From Canna indica (Eukaryota > Streptophyta > Magnoliopsida > Zingiberales > Cannaceae): 64,000 nucleotides of DNA. Shown here one piece after another: positions 32,180 to 44,588 of this stretch. Position 1 is the first letter of the stretch, and each line of letters opens with the position of its first letter. A program made the position numbers and the translations under genes. A model generated the notes under the pieces. The model was not told the DNA's origin. It saw nothing but the letters and a program-made list of their open reading frames with translations, and made no database searches. The stretch is from NCBI GenBank assembly GCA_034359265.1, contig CP136890.1, positions 30,422,501 to 30,486,500 of the forward strand, given 5' to 3'.

Positions 32180-33741
32180 ATTGAGCACACTACACTAAAG
32201 CTTTGACTAAAGATATCGTTTCGGCTCCTATTTGGGTACAATTTCCTGACTTACCAATGAAATACCGGTCTAATAATTATTTATTTAAAATTGCATCTCT
32301 TGGCAAACCTATTAAGGTGGATCAGCAGACCTTCAATTGAGAACAAGGTAATTAAGTTCGTTCATGTTTGTATTGAGATTGATCGACCTTACAAAGCACA
32401 TCAAGCAAGGTATATGGATTGGTGAACCAAGTATTGAACTTTTTCAAGCTGTCAAGTATGAGTGTCTCTCTAACTTTTGTTTTAGATGTGATTTGATTGG
32501 TCATCGCATAAATGATTGTAGTATTATGACTGTTGATAATAACATGAATACTGATAAAATGATGTCTGAAAATAACACTGCTAGTTCCTTAGCTTCTTCC
32601 ATTGAGAGGATCAAAGTTTCTAATGATACTGATTTGAATGACTACGCTTATGATCCCTGGGTCAGAGTTATTAGAAAATCTAAGAGAAAAACCACTCAAC
32701 AGATGGACAACTTTAGATATGCTAATCCCGTTGAGTGTAGGTGATAGAGGAAATCTTGATAAGAACAACTTAGAGATCCCTCGTTACAATTTTGGTCAAT
32801 CAATATTGCCTAACATCTCCAACCCTTTTAGCCCCAAGTGCTATCAGAGAGATGATATTTCTCTGGATTTGAACCATATCAATATACTTATTGATCTTGA
32901 TACAGGTAATTAGGATCCTGATTCTAATTATCTTGTTGATAAAGTTGCCCCCCTCTCTTATTAAGTTCAATTCTAGTCCTAAACCTAAGCCTTTGGATAA
33001 AAATGGTAAGGATAAAGGTAAAGGTGTTAGTATGATTCCCGGGTATGACATACATTCTAAATTTGAAAGTAACAAGAATTTATCCAACTTGGAAAATCTT
33101 TTGAACACCAAGAAAAAAAGATTTAGGAAAGACTCTGATCAATTTGAAATGGAGATTGATTCAATTTGAAAGATCTTAACCATGAAGTCCTGGTCTTAAA
33201 ATAGAACAATCCCATTAAGAGTCCTGATTCTAGGCAAGTTTCTTAGGTTCCCTATGTTATGGTATTTATCTTATGAATTTTATCAATTAGAATATTAGAG
33301 GACTTAGAAGATCATGATTATTTACGTAATTATATTAATCATAATAATGCTAATTTGATTTTTCTTCAAAAAAACTCATCTCCTTGATTGTGATTCTCTA
33401 GAATTTGTTAAATCTATTGGTAAAGGATGGGAGGGTACCTCGGTTAGCTATAAAGAGGGGCCTCTGAGGGACCTCTCCTGGCTTGGAATACTTCTTACAT
33501 CACTGTTCAGGTAATTTCTAAATCTAGTTGCATTATTAATGTCATTATTCAATTCAAAAATAATTCTCCTTGGCTTTTTTTTTGTTATTTATACTAGTGC
33601 TAATTCTATTATTAGAAATGCCTTTCGGAATGAGTTAGATAATCTTTACTTGGCTCATATCCCTTGGATGTTGATGGGTTACTTTAATTGTGCTTTTAAT
33701 GCAAATGATAAGATTGGTGGCTCTCTTTATGTTTTAAATAA
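32180..33741 (+). pseudogene. LINE relic, first segment (unit B)
   Basis: Frame 32364-32744 reads IKQGIWIGEPSIELFQAVKY and the zinc knuckle FCFRCDLIGHRINDCS, better kept than in unit A. Further broken frames lead to the endonuclease start: NLIFLQ (about 33353-33370), a SSYITVQ-type strand, SPWLFFVIYTSANS-like sequence and MLMGYFNCAFNANDKIGG at about 33668-33722. Here the region at 33175-33541 that unit A lost is present, and the 33-bp repeat of unit A is absent. A foldback element interrupts at 33742. Confidence 0.8.
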
Positions 33742-34834
33742 GAGAAAATGTACAAAAATATTCATAACGTTTTCTCACGGTACTAAAATACTTCAAAGAT
33801 TTTTTTTGGATCAAAAATACCCCTTACGTTATGGAATTGGGTACAAAAATGCCCCTATAGGTAAATAGCGTTAATTGGAAGATAATAGAGCTGACGTGGC
33901 TGATGACTGAGATTGATGACGTGGACATGTGGTGCACATGCAGACCAAGATATTTTCTCACGGGTACTAAAATGCCCCTGACGTTTTCTAACAGGTACTA
34001 AAATGCCTCTAACGTTTTTTCACGGGTATAAAAATGCCTCTAACGTTTTCTTACGGGTACTAAAATACCCCTAACATTTATTTTGGCGCTAAAATACTCT
34101 TAAGGTTATTGAAAATAGTACAAAAATGATATCAGACTAACTTTTATTAGCTGAGACTTAACGTAGATGTCGTGGATGCTGACAAAGATGTTGACTTTAC
34201 ATGTGGTGCATATGCAGAGAGCAACTTGCCACGTAAATGACACATAAAAAATCGAAACCAAAAATGAAATCGAAAATTGGATATTTAGAAAATAAAAAGT
34301 GAAACTGAAACTATCAAATTGGTTAATCGAAAAATTTGGTTCAGTTTCAAATCGATTTTTCAATTAACCGAATTTTTGATTTTTTCTTACTCATCCCTAC
34401 GATTGTGTGGCAAGTTGCTCTCTATATGTGCACCACGTGTAAAGTCAACATCTCTATTAGTATTCATGACATCTCTGTTAACTCTCACATAATAGAAGTT
34501 AGCTTGGTGTTATTTTTGTACCATTTTCAAGAACCTCGGGGATATTTTAGCTCCAAAAAAACGTTAGAGATATTTTAGTACCCGCGAGAAAAAGTCAGGG
34601 GCATTTTAGTACCCGTGAGAAAACGTCTTGGCCTGCATGCGCACCACATATCCACGTAATCAGTCTCAGTCATCAGCCAAGTCAGCTCCGTTATCTCTCA
34701 ACTAACGTCGTTTACCTATAGGGGCATTTTTGTACCCAATTCCATAACGTAAGGGGTATTTTTTATCCCAAAAAATCCTTAGGGGTATTTTAGTACCCGT
34801 GAGAAAATATTAGGGGCATTTTTGTATCTTTTCC
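33742..34834. mobile_element. Foldback Mutator-like element, 1093 bp, 9-10-bp TSD
   Basis: The ends are inverted repeats (GAGAAAATGTACAAAAAT; complement of the right end GGAAAAGATACAAAAAT). Each arm carries several copies of a phrase like gggtactaaaatgcccc, in opposite orientation in the two arms. The TSD TTTTAAATAA lies at 33732-33741 and 34835-34844. Units A and C lack it. No transposase is present. A second smaller inverted region lies at the centre, about 34180-34440. Confidence 0.85.
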
Positions 34835-34844
34835 TTTTAAATAA

Positions 34845-35489
34845 TAATATTCTTTGTCTTAAGAATTGTATTTCTAGATATGGTTTTACTAATTTGGATT
34901 TTATTAGTCCCAAATTTACTTGGTGCAATAATAAGAAAAATTCTCATATAATTCCTATTAGGTTAGACAGATTTTTTGTTAATGCCAGCTGGCTAAGTAT
35001 CTCTTACAACTCTAAAGTTTACTATTTATCTAGAACTGCCTCTGACCATTGCTCTCTCTTAGTTGAGGTCAGAGGTTAAACTAAAATCAATCAAATTCCA
35101 AAACTTTTGGGTGGAATATCAGGAAGTTAGAGACATTAGGAAATACTGGAATCCCTCTACCTCCTCTTGTCCTGATGTTATTTTCAATAACCTTTCCATC
35201 CTTAGGGGGAAGCTATATTATTGGAACATGCGCCATCTTGGAAAGAATAAGGAATCCCTAGCTAATGTGAAGGATCAAATTAAAAAAATTGAGATGAAGG
35301 AGAGTAATGCTTGCCTATAAGATGATGATGTTTCCAAGCTTACCTCCTTATATAACAAAGAGCATGCCTTGAATAGACAACTTGTCATCAAATGGTGGTC
35401 TCTTGCCAAAACAAAATTGTTGAATGAGGGTGATAAAAACACTAGATACTATCAGAATTTAGTAAAACTTAGGAAAAAGAAGAATATGA
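34845..35489 (+). pseudogene. LINE relic, second segment (unit B)
   Basis: Endonuclease end (RYGFTNLDFISPKFTWCNNK, RLDRFFVNASW, ASDHCSLLVEVRG at 34822-35079) and linker (35063-35320, EYQEVRDIRKYWNPS), then the reverse-transcriptase start to KKKNM. It corresponds to unit A 2435-3090. A solo LTR interrupts at 35490. Confidence 0.8.
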
Positions 35490-37141
35490 TGTTAGCCTAA
35501 GGTTTTCAACCTTGGTCTTAATCTCGGTTTTGATGATAGCAAACATGAACTTAATGTTTCATTGAGAAATCCTTCAGGTTCTAAGTTGGTTAGCGCACGA
35601 CGTCCGCGATCGGAGAGATCGGCAAGGACGCTCGTCGACGCTCGGGATTCTTCGAGAAGTTAGAGTTTAGGTTTAAGGTGCCTAGAATATAATGTAATCC
35701 TCTTTACGATGCAAAAAACCAAAAACCAAACCCGAATCCCAAATCATGAAAACCCGAAAACTGCCGTGAAATTCACTAAGCCTAGGGAGCTCCTTGGAGG
35801 GCTATATGACCTAGACACTTTCTTGACACAAAAAATGACGGTAATTGTTCCTTGGATAAAAACTAGATAACGAGGTATTTTTAATAATTTTTTGGAAGCC
35901 TTTAGCCTACCCATAATTTGTACTAGACCCCAAAAACTAGATTTTGATTCTTAAGGATTTTGATTTTTTAGATATTTTTATTGAATTCAAATGGGGGTAA
36001 TCCTTATATAACATTTATGTAAGTTAAGAAATATTATATAAGTACACTTAGCGAAGACAGAACTAGAAAACGAGCAAACAAGCAAAGAAATCTGCCTTGC
36101 CCAGGTTCGATCGATCGACTGGTCGACCGACCGAAAGATAAGGCATTTCGGTCGACTGAACGATGCCAGAATTTAGCAGTAGCCAATTCGATCGACCGAA
36201 TGTGGCAAAGAATTGGCAATAGCCAATTCGGTCGACCATCTGGTCAACCGAAGTGCACCCAGAAGCGGCAGAATGTCGCGGTCGATTGGGCGATCGATCC
36301 ATCGGTCGACCGGCAAGCGACCGAGCATCGGCAACAGGCAAAAATACGCCCGTTGATGAGTCATTTCTTTTGGAGGTTATAAATACCCATCCCAAACTTA
36401 TTTCTAGCCGAATTTTGATGCTTTTAAGCCTCAAAGAGCCACTCCTTGCATCTCTACAAGAATTCTTGAGTCATCTTTGCAAAGAACCCAAGCTTTGAGC
36501 CTAGAAACCTTGAGATTGACTTTGAGCTTGCCTTGATTCATCTTCAAGTCATCGAGAGGAGCTAGGACATCTTGTTCGAGAGCTAAGTGCGTATTATTTA
36601 TTATTTGCTCTCATTATTGTTGTATTTTGGTATTTATTTCGTTGTATTAAAGCTTGTGTAAACCTAGGTTGCTAGGTTTGATTGAGTTGATGGTTGTCTT
36701 GGTGTTAAGGCTTAAACCCACCATTATAAACTTAGTTTACTAGGATTAGTTGAGTTGTCCCTTAGGTTGAGGTGGGAGAGTGCTCTCGGTATGAAGGCGG
36801 GATACTTCCGGGTGTGAAAGTGCCTTCGATTTGAGAGCGGAGACTTTCCGATGTAAAGTCCTCGTTGTAACGGAAACAAGATTAATCTAGTAAAACTTGG
36901 TTTGGAAATCCTAAGCGGGGTGCTTAGGTAGTAGAGTAGGCATTGGGGCCGAACCACTATAAACAATTGTGTTAGCATTGTTCTCTTTGAGTATGTTTAT
37001 CATCATTACTCGCTTCTGCATTTAGTCGTTGAATTATAAATTACCTAAGTAGTTTAAGAAAATGATTAAAACTGGAATTAGACAAATAGATTTAGTTAAC
37101 ATATTATTCACCCCCCCTCTAGTGTGGTCATTTCACCAACA
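35490..37141 (+). mobile_element. Solo LTR, 1652 bp, 5-bp TSD TATGA
   Basis: TGTTAGCCTAAGG to CACCAACA, with TATGA at 35485-35489 and 37142-37146. Unit A has the uninterrupted site (gaatatgatctgttgc near 3086). Palindrome-rich tract at 36105-36320, TATA box at 36378-36385, and the shared segment gagtaggcattggggccgaa at 36935. This is the cleanest LTR of the window, with both TG and CA kept. Confidence 0.93.
36378..36385 (+). promoter_or_regulatory. TATA box of solo LTR
   Basis: TATAAATA on the plus strand. A transcript from here would run into the LINE and gypsy fusion frame that opens at 37062. Confidence 0.6.
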
Positions 37142-37625
37142 TATGATCTGTTGCATTAGAGTTTATAATGATTATTTCTCTTCATCTGATGATATTATCA
37201 ATGCTTTTACCAATTTTTACTCTAATCTTTGGTCCTATGAGGACCCTATTTTTTTCAACAGTAATTGTATTTCTTCCATGAAATGTCTTGATAATGAAGC
37301 TCATGTTTCTTTAACTAAACCATTTTCAATAGATGAGATTTATAATATTGTTAAGTCTTTAGGTTCTGGTAAAAGCCCGGGTCCTGATAGCTATATGGGT
37401 GAATGTTTTAAATCCTATTGGAGTATTATTAATCTGGATTTTGAACATATTTTTAATATCTACCATGAGCTTGAAATTATTCCTTCTGGTTGGAATGTAA
37501 CCTCTTTAGTGTTTATTCCTAAAATTGATAATCTTGTTGTTGTTAAGGATTTTAGACTGATAACTCTTGGTAATGTTATCTATAGAATTCTTGTTAAAGT
37601 GATTGCTCATAGGATGAAACCTTTG
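37142..37625 (+). pseudogene. LINE relic, third segment: reverse-transcriptase N-terminal half (unit B)
   Basis: The open frame from 37062 begins in the LTR end, enters LINE sequence at MICCIRVYNDYFSSS and reads IVKSLGSGKSPGPDSYMGE and FRLITLGNVIYRILVKVIAH. It lacks the FADD block, as in unit A. The frame then runs on into gypsy sequence (next entry), giving a 309-codon chimeric frame. Confidence 0.85.
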
Positions 37626-38208
37626 GACGTGGATAAGGCCTTTGGCAAGAGAGCTCACTCGATGTCGGGTAGTGGAGTTGTGTTGTCTATTCTTGCTTCG
37701 GGTGGTATGGTGGTGCACCTTCACGTCCAGTCCAACCTAATCGACATGCTCCACAGAGCTGAAAGCGAGGATACTTACTGTGCTTTAACCAGACATTTGG
37801 CGGAGACAAAAGATGCAAATAATGGGTTCAAGGTTGGTGCTGAGGGTGTCCTAAGGTTCAAGGACATGATAGTGGTACCAGATATGGCAGATGTCCGAAA
37901 GCAAGTACTGGACATGACTCATAATTTCACCTATACTATGCACCATGGAGCCACAAAAATGTACCGTGATATGAGGCAACACTATTGCTAGAAAGGAAAG
38001 AAGAAAGAGGTGGTTGAGTTCGCATCAAAGTGTTTGGTCTATTAGCAAGTTAAAGCCGAACACTTGAAGTCGGTTGGGATGTTGCAGATTTTGGAAGTGC
38101 TTGAGTGGAAATGGGAAAAGATCACTATTGATCTTGTGACCGAGTTGTCGAGGTTGGGGAGAGGGAATGACTCCATTTGGATCATTGCGGAACAACGAAC
38201 AAAAACAG
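37626..38208 (+). pseudogene. Ty3/gypsy RNase H-integrase fragment (unit B, uninterrupted)
   Basis: In frame with the LINE up to a stop at about 37989: VQSNLIDMLHRAESEDTYCA, VLRFKDMIVVPDMADVRKQV, THNFTYTMHHGATKMYRDMR. Beyond the stop, KKKEVVEFASKCLV and LEVLEWKWEKITIDLVTELS follow to 38208. The HHCC finger has lost one Cys (CLVY). No solo LTR interrupts it here, which provides the empty site for the insertion at 3927. Confidence 0.8.
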
Positions 38209-39499
38209 TGTTGTTGAAATGACCTACACTAGAGGGGGGGGGGGGGTGAATAGAGTGTTATCTAAACTTTTCGCCTAATTTCGGTTTTAATCTTCTCTTA
38301 TACTACTTAGGCAAGTTATCAATTTAACAACTAAATACGAAAGTAATTAATAATAAAGCAATTAACACAAAAAAGAATAAGCATTGCTAACACAAGAATT
38401 TATAGTGGTTTGGCCCCAATGCCTACTCCACTACCTATGTACACCGCTTAGGATTTCCAAACTAGTTTAACTAGATTAAATCATTTCCCTTACAAAGAGG
38501 AGTTTTTGCTCGAAGAGTCTCCGCTCTCAACCTAAGGCACTTCCACACCCGGAAGTCTCCACCTTCTTACCGAGAGTACTCTTCCACCTCAATCCTATGG
38601 GACAACTCAACTATTCCTAGTAAACTAAGTCTAAACGGTGGATTTAAGCCTCAAATACCAGGCAACCACCAACTCAATCAACCTAGCACTCTAGATTTAC
38701 ACACTTGATAAATACAATGAAATAACCAATAAAATACACAACTTAATGGAGCAATAAATCAAACAATAAATACTTAGCTCCAAAAGAAACTCCCTAGTCC
38801 TCTTGATGCCTCAAGGTGATGAATCGATGAAGTTTGAGGGCTTAATCAAAAGTTGAGGATAAAAGCTAGGGTTTACAAAGAATCTCCCAATGAAAGCTTT
38901 AAGATTGATCAAAGATAGCTTAACGAAGGTGAAGATCAAGGAGGAAAGACTCTCATGGTTTGGTATTTATAAGCCATGAGGAGATGATCTCAAACAACCA
39001 ACTCAATGGCTAGAAAATTAGTCATTTTTGCCGTCCGGTCGCAGGTCCGGTCGATCGTTGATCGACTGACCAAGCGACTGACCGAGCGACTGGAGCTCGC
39101 TATGCTTTCTGGGCTCATTTTAGTCGACCGATCAATCGACCGATCTTAGAGTACCGGTATGCTACATATTGTACATGTACTCTACATTGAGTTTCAGTCA
39201 GTTTCTTTCTTCGGTTCGGGTTTTGGATTACGAATTTGGTTCTTTAGGGGTCTTGGCATCTTAATGAGGATTTTACAATTTATCTAAACACCCTAAACCT
39301 AAACTCTATCTTTCAAATAAAATTTGACCGCTTCGACCAATGTCCTTCCGATTTTCTGATTTCTTCGATATTTTTGATCGCAGACGTCGAGCGCTAACCG
39401 ATAAGGAACCTAAAAATAATTCTCCATGAAATCATTTGTTCCATGTTTGTTATCATCAAAACCGACTTTAGGACCAATGTTGAAAACCTTAGGACAACA
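38209..39499 (-). mobile_element. LTR, first part of compound LTR (unit B)
   Basis: Counterpart of 5802-7083. Left edge tgttgttgaaatg; inner edge ends ccttaggacaaca at 39499. A poly-G run of about 12 lies near 38236. No TSD (AACAG left). Confidence 0.7.
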
Positions 39500-39832
39500 C
39501 TCCCTAGGCTTAATAAATTTCAGGGTCGTTTTTTGATTTTTTGGGTTTTCATGTTTTGAGGTTTGGGTTTGGTTTTTTTGCATTTCTTTGCATCATCATG
39601 AGGATTTACAACACATACTAGACACCCTAAACCTAACTCTATCTTCTTGACAAAATTTGAGCGTCGATGAGAGTCCTTGCCGATTTTTTCAATTTTTTCG
39701 ATTTTTTTCAATCGAGGACGTTGTGCACCAATTGACTTGGAACCTAAAAATATTTCTCTATGAAGATATTAGCTCCATGTTTGTATCATCAAAATCAAGA
39801 TTAAGACCAAGGTTGAAAACCTTAGGCCAACA
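39500..39832 (-). mobile_element. Partial LTR of compound LTR (unit B)
   Basis: Counterpart of 7084-7416; starts in mid-LTR sequence (tccctaggcttaataaattt) and ends with ccttaggccaaca at 39832, where the array begins. Confidence 0.65.
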
Positions 39833-40234
39833 GCGCGACGGTCAATGAGCCAAGCTGGTGAAAATCGAGCCATAATCGTGTAAGGGCGCTAAGGCCAGAA
39901 GTAGTGGCGCGATGTTCAACGAGCCAGATTAGTGAAAGCCGAGTCGTGGTCATGTAATGGCGTTGAGACCGAAAGTAGTGGCGCGATGGCCAATGATCCA
40001 GGCTGGTGAAGACTATGTCCTCATCATGTAAGGGCGTTGAGGTTGGATGTAGTGGTGCGATGGCCAACGAGCCAGGCTGGTTAAAATCGAATCCCGATCA
40101 TGTAAGGGAGCTAAGGCCGTAAGTAGTGGTGCGATGGCCAACGAGACAAGATGGTGAAAATAGAGTCCTAGTCATGTAAGGGCTCTATGGCCGAAAGTAG
40201 TGGCTCGATGGCCAACGAGCTAGGTTGGTAAAAA
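39833..40234. repeat. 74-bp tandem array, about 5.4 units (unit B)
   Basis: Same unit as 7417-8157. It is cut at 40234, where sequence shared with unit A (ggttggtaaaaa) stops and the CACTA element begins. Confidence 0.9.
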
Positions 40235-40379
40235 CAGCTACGACATTCGTCACTCTTTAGCCGAAAATAAAATACTTATCAACAACGGTGTTCTAACGGA
40301 CGACTGATCCGTTACTGATGATGTTACTTATCAGCAACAACTTTCTAACGGATGAGTGAGCCGTTGCCGATAAGTTTAT

Positions 40380-40700
40380 TGAACTCGACCGATTGTGCCC
40401 GCCCCTTCCTCCTCCTTCTTCCTTTCTTCTACCGCCGCCAATCTCCGCCTGCTCGCCGTTGTCGCCCGCTGTCGTCGTCCCTCAATGCCACTCGCCGCCG
40501 CCGCCGGCCGTCGTCGTCTGCTCCAGGTAACTCGCCCCCCTCTATTTATTGTAGAATCAACTGAAACCCTAGGTTTAGGGTTTCGGCCGGCAGCCGACGG
40601 CCGGAGCATTGTCCAATGTCCGACATATGTCGGACACTAGAGGTCGGCGCTAGAGTCCACAAGACTCCGGCGCCGAAACTAGGGTTTTTTTTAAACCCTT
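40380..40700 (+). other. GC-rich 5' region of CACTA element
   Basis: Pyrimidine- then GC-rich sequence with an ATG at 40484 (MPLAAAAGRR in one frame) and a good donor site after gctccag (gtaactcg, about 40526). It looks like the leader or first exon of the element's transcript, followed by an AT-rich intron. Open frames exist on both strands; none is a recognised protein. Confidence 0.35.
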
Positions 40701-40955
40701 ATTTTTTTTCTTTTATTAAATCCTAATTCTAGATTAATTAAATGTTTTTATGGTAAATTTACATGTTTAGATTAATTAACTCTTAGATGTTTAGATTAAT
40801 TAAAAGTTTAGGTTAATTTAAATGTTTAGATTAGATTAATTTAGATTAATGTTAATCTTTAGATTAATTTAGATAAATGTTTCGATTAGATTAATTTAAA
40901 TTATATTAATTTAGATTAATTTTATTGTTAATGATCTTTAGAATTAGATTAATTA

Positions 40956-41059
40956 GAATCGTCCACTTCGGACTCGCGTCAGAATCGTTCACTTTGGACT
41001 CGCGTCGAAATCGTCCACTTTGGACTCGTGCTGGAATCGTCCACTATGGACTCGAACCG
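40956..41059. repeat. 26-bp tandem repeat, four units
   Basis: Four consecutive copies of a gaatcgtccacttcggactc-type unit, 26 bp each, in the presumed first intron of the CACTA element, preceded by degenerate agattaatt repeats (40730-40920). Confidence 0.85.
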
Positions 41060-41519
41060 ACATCGAAACATTTAGAAAATAATCATCCATCTGACGAGTT
41101 GATACGTTTCACGTACGCATCGACGAGTCGGATATGATTTAGCAAAACTCTAGATCCGTTCGGGGGTTATATGTTCGTGTAAAAGAAGTAAATGATCTTT
41201 TATACGACGTACAACCCTTGAATTATCCTTGATTGGATAATTTGGGAATATATTTATTTGTATTGCACTTAGTTTTTTCTTTTAACCATTAACTCATTAA
41301 TTCTTAAATTTTGGCTATTATGTCTCTCTTGTTCTCGAATACGCGCCCAGATGATATGCGTATTCAGAGAATTGTAGTGAGATGCTGTCGAAATTTAGAA
41401 TGAAGTTAGTGGTTAAAAGAAATACTTAGTGTATGCAATATGAATAACATGAATCCCGAATGGAATAGGACCATCTCACCTAAAGGCATTAATTATTGAA
41501 GAAATTGACAATAATTGAT

Positions 41520-44519
41520 AGAATCATGTCGGGCGATCGAAGTTGGATGTACCGACGTCTTGATCGTGGAGCTTTAACGAATGAGTTTCGATTAGGCGTA
41601 ACTTATTTCCTAAATTTTGCCTATTCGAATAAGAATTTCATTAGCGTCGGTGATAAAATCTGATGTCTGTGCCGCATTTGCTTGAATGCACGATTTTTGG
41701 ATCGGGAAACTGTCACTCTGCATCTGTATAGCAAAGGATTTGCACCAAGATATTTTATATGGACTTGTCACGAGGAGTCACATGAAGTTGGGACGTCGAG
41801 CAATCCTGTCGTTTAGACACATGGTGTTTCTTTATCCAGTCCATCTAATGCGTATAGGACTATGATACTTGATAGTCTTAGGGGTCAATTCCAACTGAAT
41901 GATAATGTCCATCAACCAATTACTGAAACGTCAGTGCCACCAGATACTATAGGTGTTGATGTCACAGAATTGCCATCAGAAGTACAACCTACGATAGAGA
42001 TTGAATTGCCGAATAAAGAAGCCATAGAATTTTACGAGATGTTGAAAGCTGCCGATGAACCTTTATATGATAATTGTCCTAAATATACTAGGTTTTCGAT
42101 AATGACGTAACTCCTGAACATCAAGGCCGATTGTAATATCAGCAGGATTGCATTTGATCGAATTGCGGGATTGAGATTATGCATGGATGGTTTTAATCCG
42201 TTTGGTCATTCTACAACTCCTTATTCAGTTTGGCCAGTCTTGCTAACAGTTTATAATTTGCCACCGTCAATGTGTATGAAGGATGAATATATTTATCTTT
42301 CGATGATTATTTCGGTTCGTAAGTGTCCGCGAAAAGAAATTGACGTGTTTCTCAGACCCTTGATAGATGAATTGAAAACATTGTGGACTGAGGGAGCTGT
42401 CATTTATGATTGTCACCAGAAGCAAAAATTCGATTTAAAGGCTGCGGTATTGTGGACAATCAATGATTTCCCGATGTACGACATGTTTTCTGGTTGAAGC
42501 ACTCACGGCCGACTCTCTTGTCCGTATTGTATGAAACACTCTAAATCATTCAGTCTTCAGAACGAATGGAAAATCTCATTCTTTGATTGTCATCGTTGAT
42601 TCCTACCGGCTAACCGTCAGTATCGAAGGAATCATAATAAATTTACTAAGGGCGGAGTCTAAAGAGATGAGCCACCACCGATGTTGTCTGATGAACAAAT
42701 GTTAGCACGTGTTTCAGCACTTCCAGAGATAGTGTTTGGTCGAAAAGAAAGAGTGTCTTGCTTTGGTCAAACACAAAATTAGGTGAAAAAAAGTATCTTT
42801 TGGGAATTGCCGTATTGGAGTTTATTACAGATTCGGCATGATTTGGATGTCATGCACATTGAAAAAAATGTGTTTGATAATATTTTCAACACTTTGATGG
42901 ATGTATCCGGAAAAACTAAAGATAATGTCAAGGCCCGACATGATATAAAAATACTTTGTAAGAGGCCGGAGTTGGAGTTACAAGAGGTTAACGGACGATA
43001 TATGAAGCGGAAGGGCCCGTATGTGTTAAATAAACAACAGATCAAAGATGTTTGTCAATGGATAAAAGAACTCAGATTACCCGATGGATATGCCTCAAAC
43101 TTATCACGATGTGTGAACGTCGATGTATTCATACAGAGATTGCTTTTAATCACATTTCGAGATCTTCTACCTGATAATATTTGGGCTTCGTTGACTGAAT
43201 TAAGTATGTTTCTTAGAAACATTTGTGCAAATGTCCTTCGAGTCGAAGATATGTCAGCACTTGAAAGTAAAATTGTTGAAATTATATGCAAGCTAGAGGC
43301 CCTCCTGCCTTCTTTGACTCAATGGAGCATCTACTGATACACTTGGCATACGAGACACGAGTTGGTGGCCCCGTTCAATACCAGTGGATGTACTTATTTG
43401 AAAGTTACATGAATCGTCTGAAGAAAAAAGTAAAGAACACCGTAGTTGTTGAAGGATCAATATTTGAATCGTATATCATCCAAAAAATTTCAACATTATG
43501 CTCATTTTACTTTGAATCGACAGTACAAATAAGATTTGATCGTCTTCCACGTAACGACGACAGGGGAGTTTGACATTCAGATGGACGTTTAAATATATTT
43601 TGTCACTCTGGTTGTGCTTTTGGTTCTCGTCCATCTCGACACTTAAGCGACGAAGAGTATCATTTAGCACAATTGTACGTATTACTCAATTGTTCAGATA
43701 TTGAACAATTCCATGAAACATTAGACATTGAGATGGTACAAAAAGACTCTATTCACAATGATAAAGAATTGGAGAGATTACGAAATCGTGATTTCCCTAC
43801 TTGGATTTGTGTTTACAACAAAAATCACAGAGCTGAAATAGATGAAAGAATATTTGAGTTTGTTAGTGGACCATCGCGACTAGTGTCGTGTTATAGCGGA
43901 TATTTTGTTAATGAGTATAAATTTCACACGGTTAAATATGCATTTACAAAGAAGACGATGAATGCCGGGGTTTGTGTGAAAGGGACAACGTATGTTGAAT
44001 GTGATATGGATTTTTATGGACTGGTGAAAGAAGTGATAGAATTGCACTACTTCGGCTTGAAATCAGTTATCCTATTCAGATGTCATTGGTTCGATACAAC
44101 AGAAATGGGCATGAAAGTTCATCCAAAATACAAACTTGTTGAGGTTAATTACAAATCAAAATTGGCAGCAAATGAGCCTTTTATATTGCCTTCACAAGGC
44201 GAACAAGTATATTACGCGAAGTATCCGACTAGAAATAAAGATAAAGCAGATTGGCGTGTTGTCTGTAAGACTAAAGCTAGATGAAGAATTGATTTGATAG
44301 CGGGAGAAAATGAGCCGATACCTGATGTGATAGATGATTTCTATCAAGAAGAGGATCCTCCTGCAATAGACCGTATTATTTCAATACTCGATGATGCGGA
44401 CACAACGTTAGTTCAATTAGAAGTTGAATATGTTGATGATGATGATGATCATGAAGTTTGAAGAAGATGACAAAGAAGAAGAATTCGAAGACTATTACTC
44501 AGATGATGAGGAATAATTG
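41520..44519 (+). pseudogene. TNP2-type CACTA transposase, broken
   Basis: Domains in order: transposase-associated domain at about 41530-41790 (RSWMYRRLDRGALTNEF; GDKI-stop-CLCRICLN; VTLHLYSKGFAPRYFIW); variable region 41850-42110; TNP2 core from 42120 (CMDGFNPFGHSTTPYSVWPV; PPSMCMKDEYIYLSMI; VLWTINDFPMYDMFSG, stop, STHGRLSCPYC) to 43337 (HDLDVMHIEKNVFDNIFNTL); DUF4218-like region to about 43570; DUF4216-like region at 43900-44281 (FRCHWFDTTEMGMKVHPKY); acidic C-terminus to about 44515. Stops include TGA 41661, TAA 42108, TGA 42495, TGA 42596 and TGA 44282, most explained by C-to-T or G-to-A change at Arg, Gln or Trp codons. In a working element it would cut at the CACTA ends. Confidence 0.9.
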
Positions 44520-44588
44520 TATAGTATATCTTATATGAAATCTATCTCTACTATATAAATAATCTAACAATAAGCTTATTCGACATAT

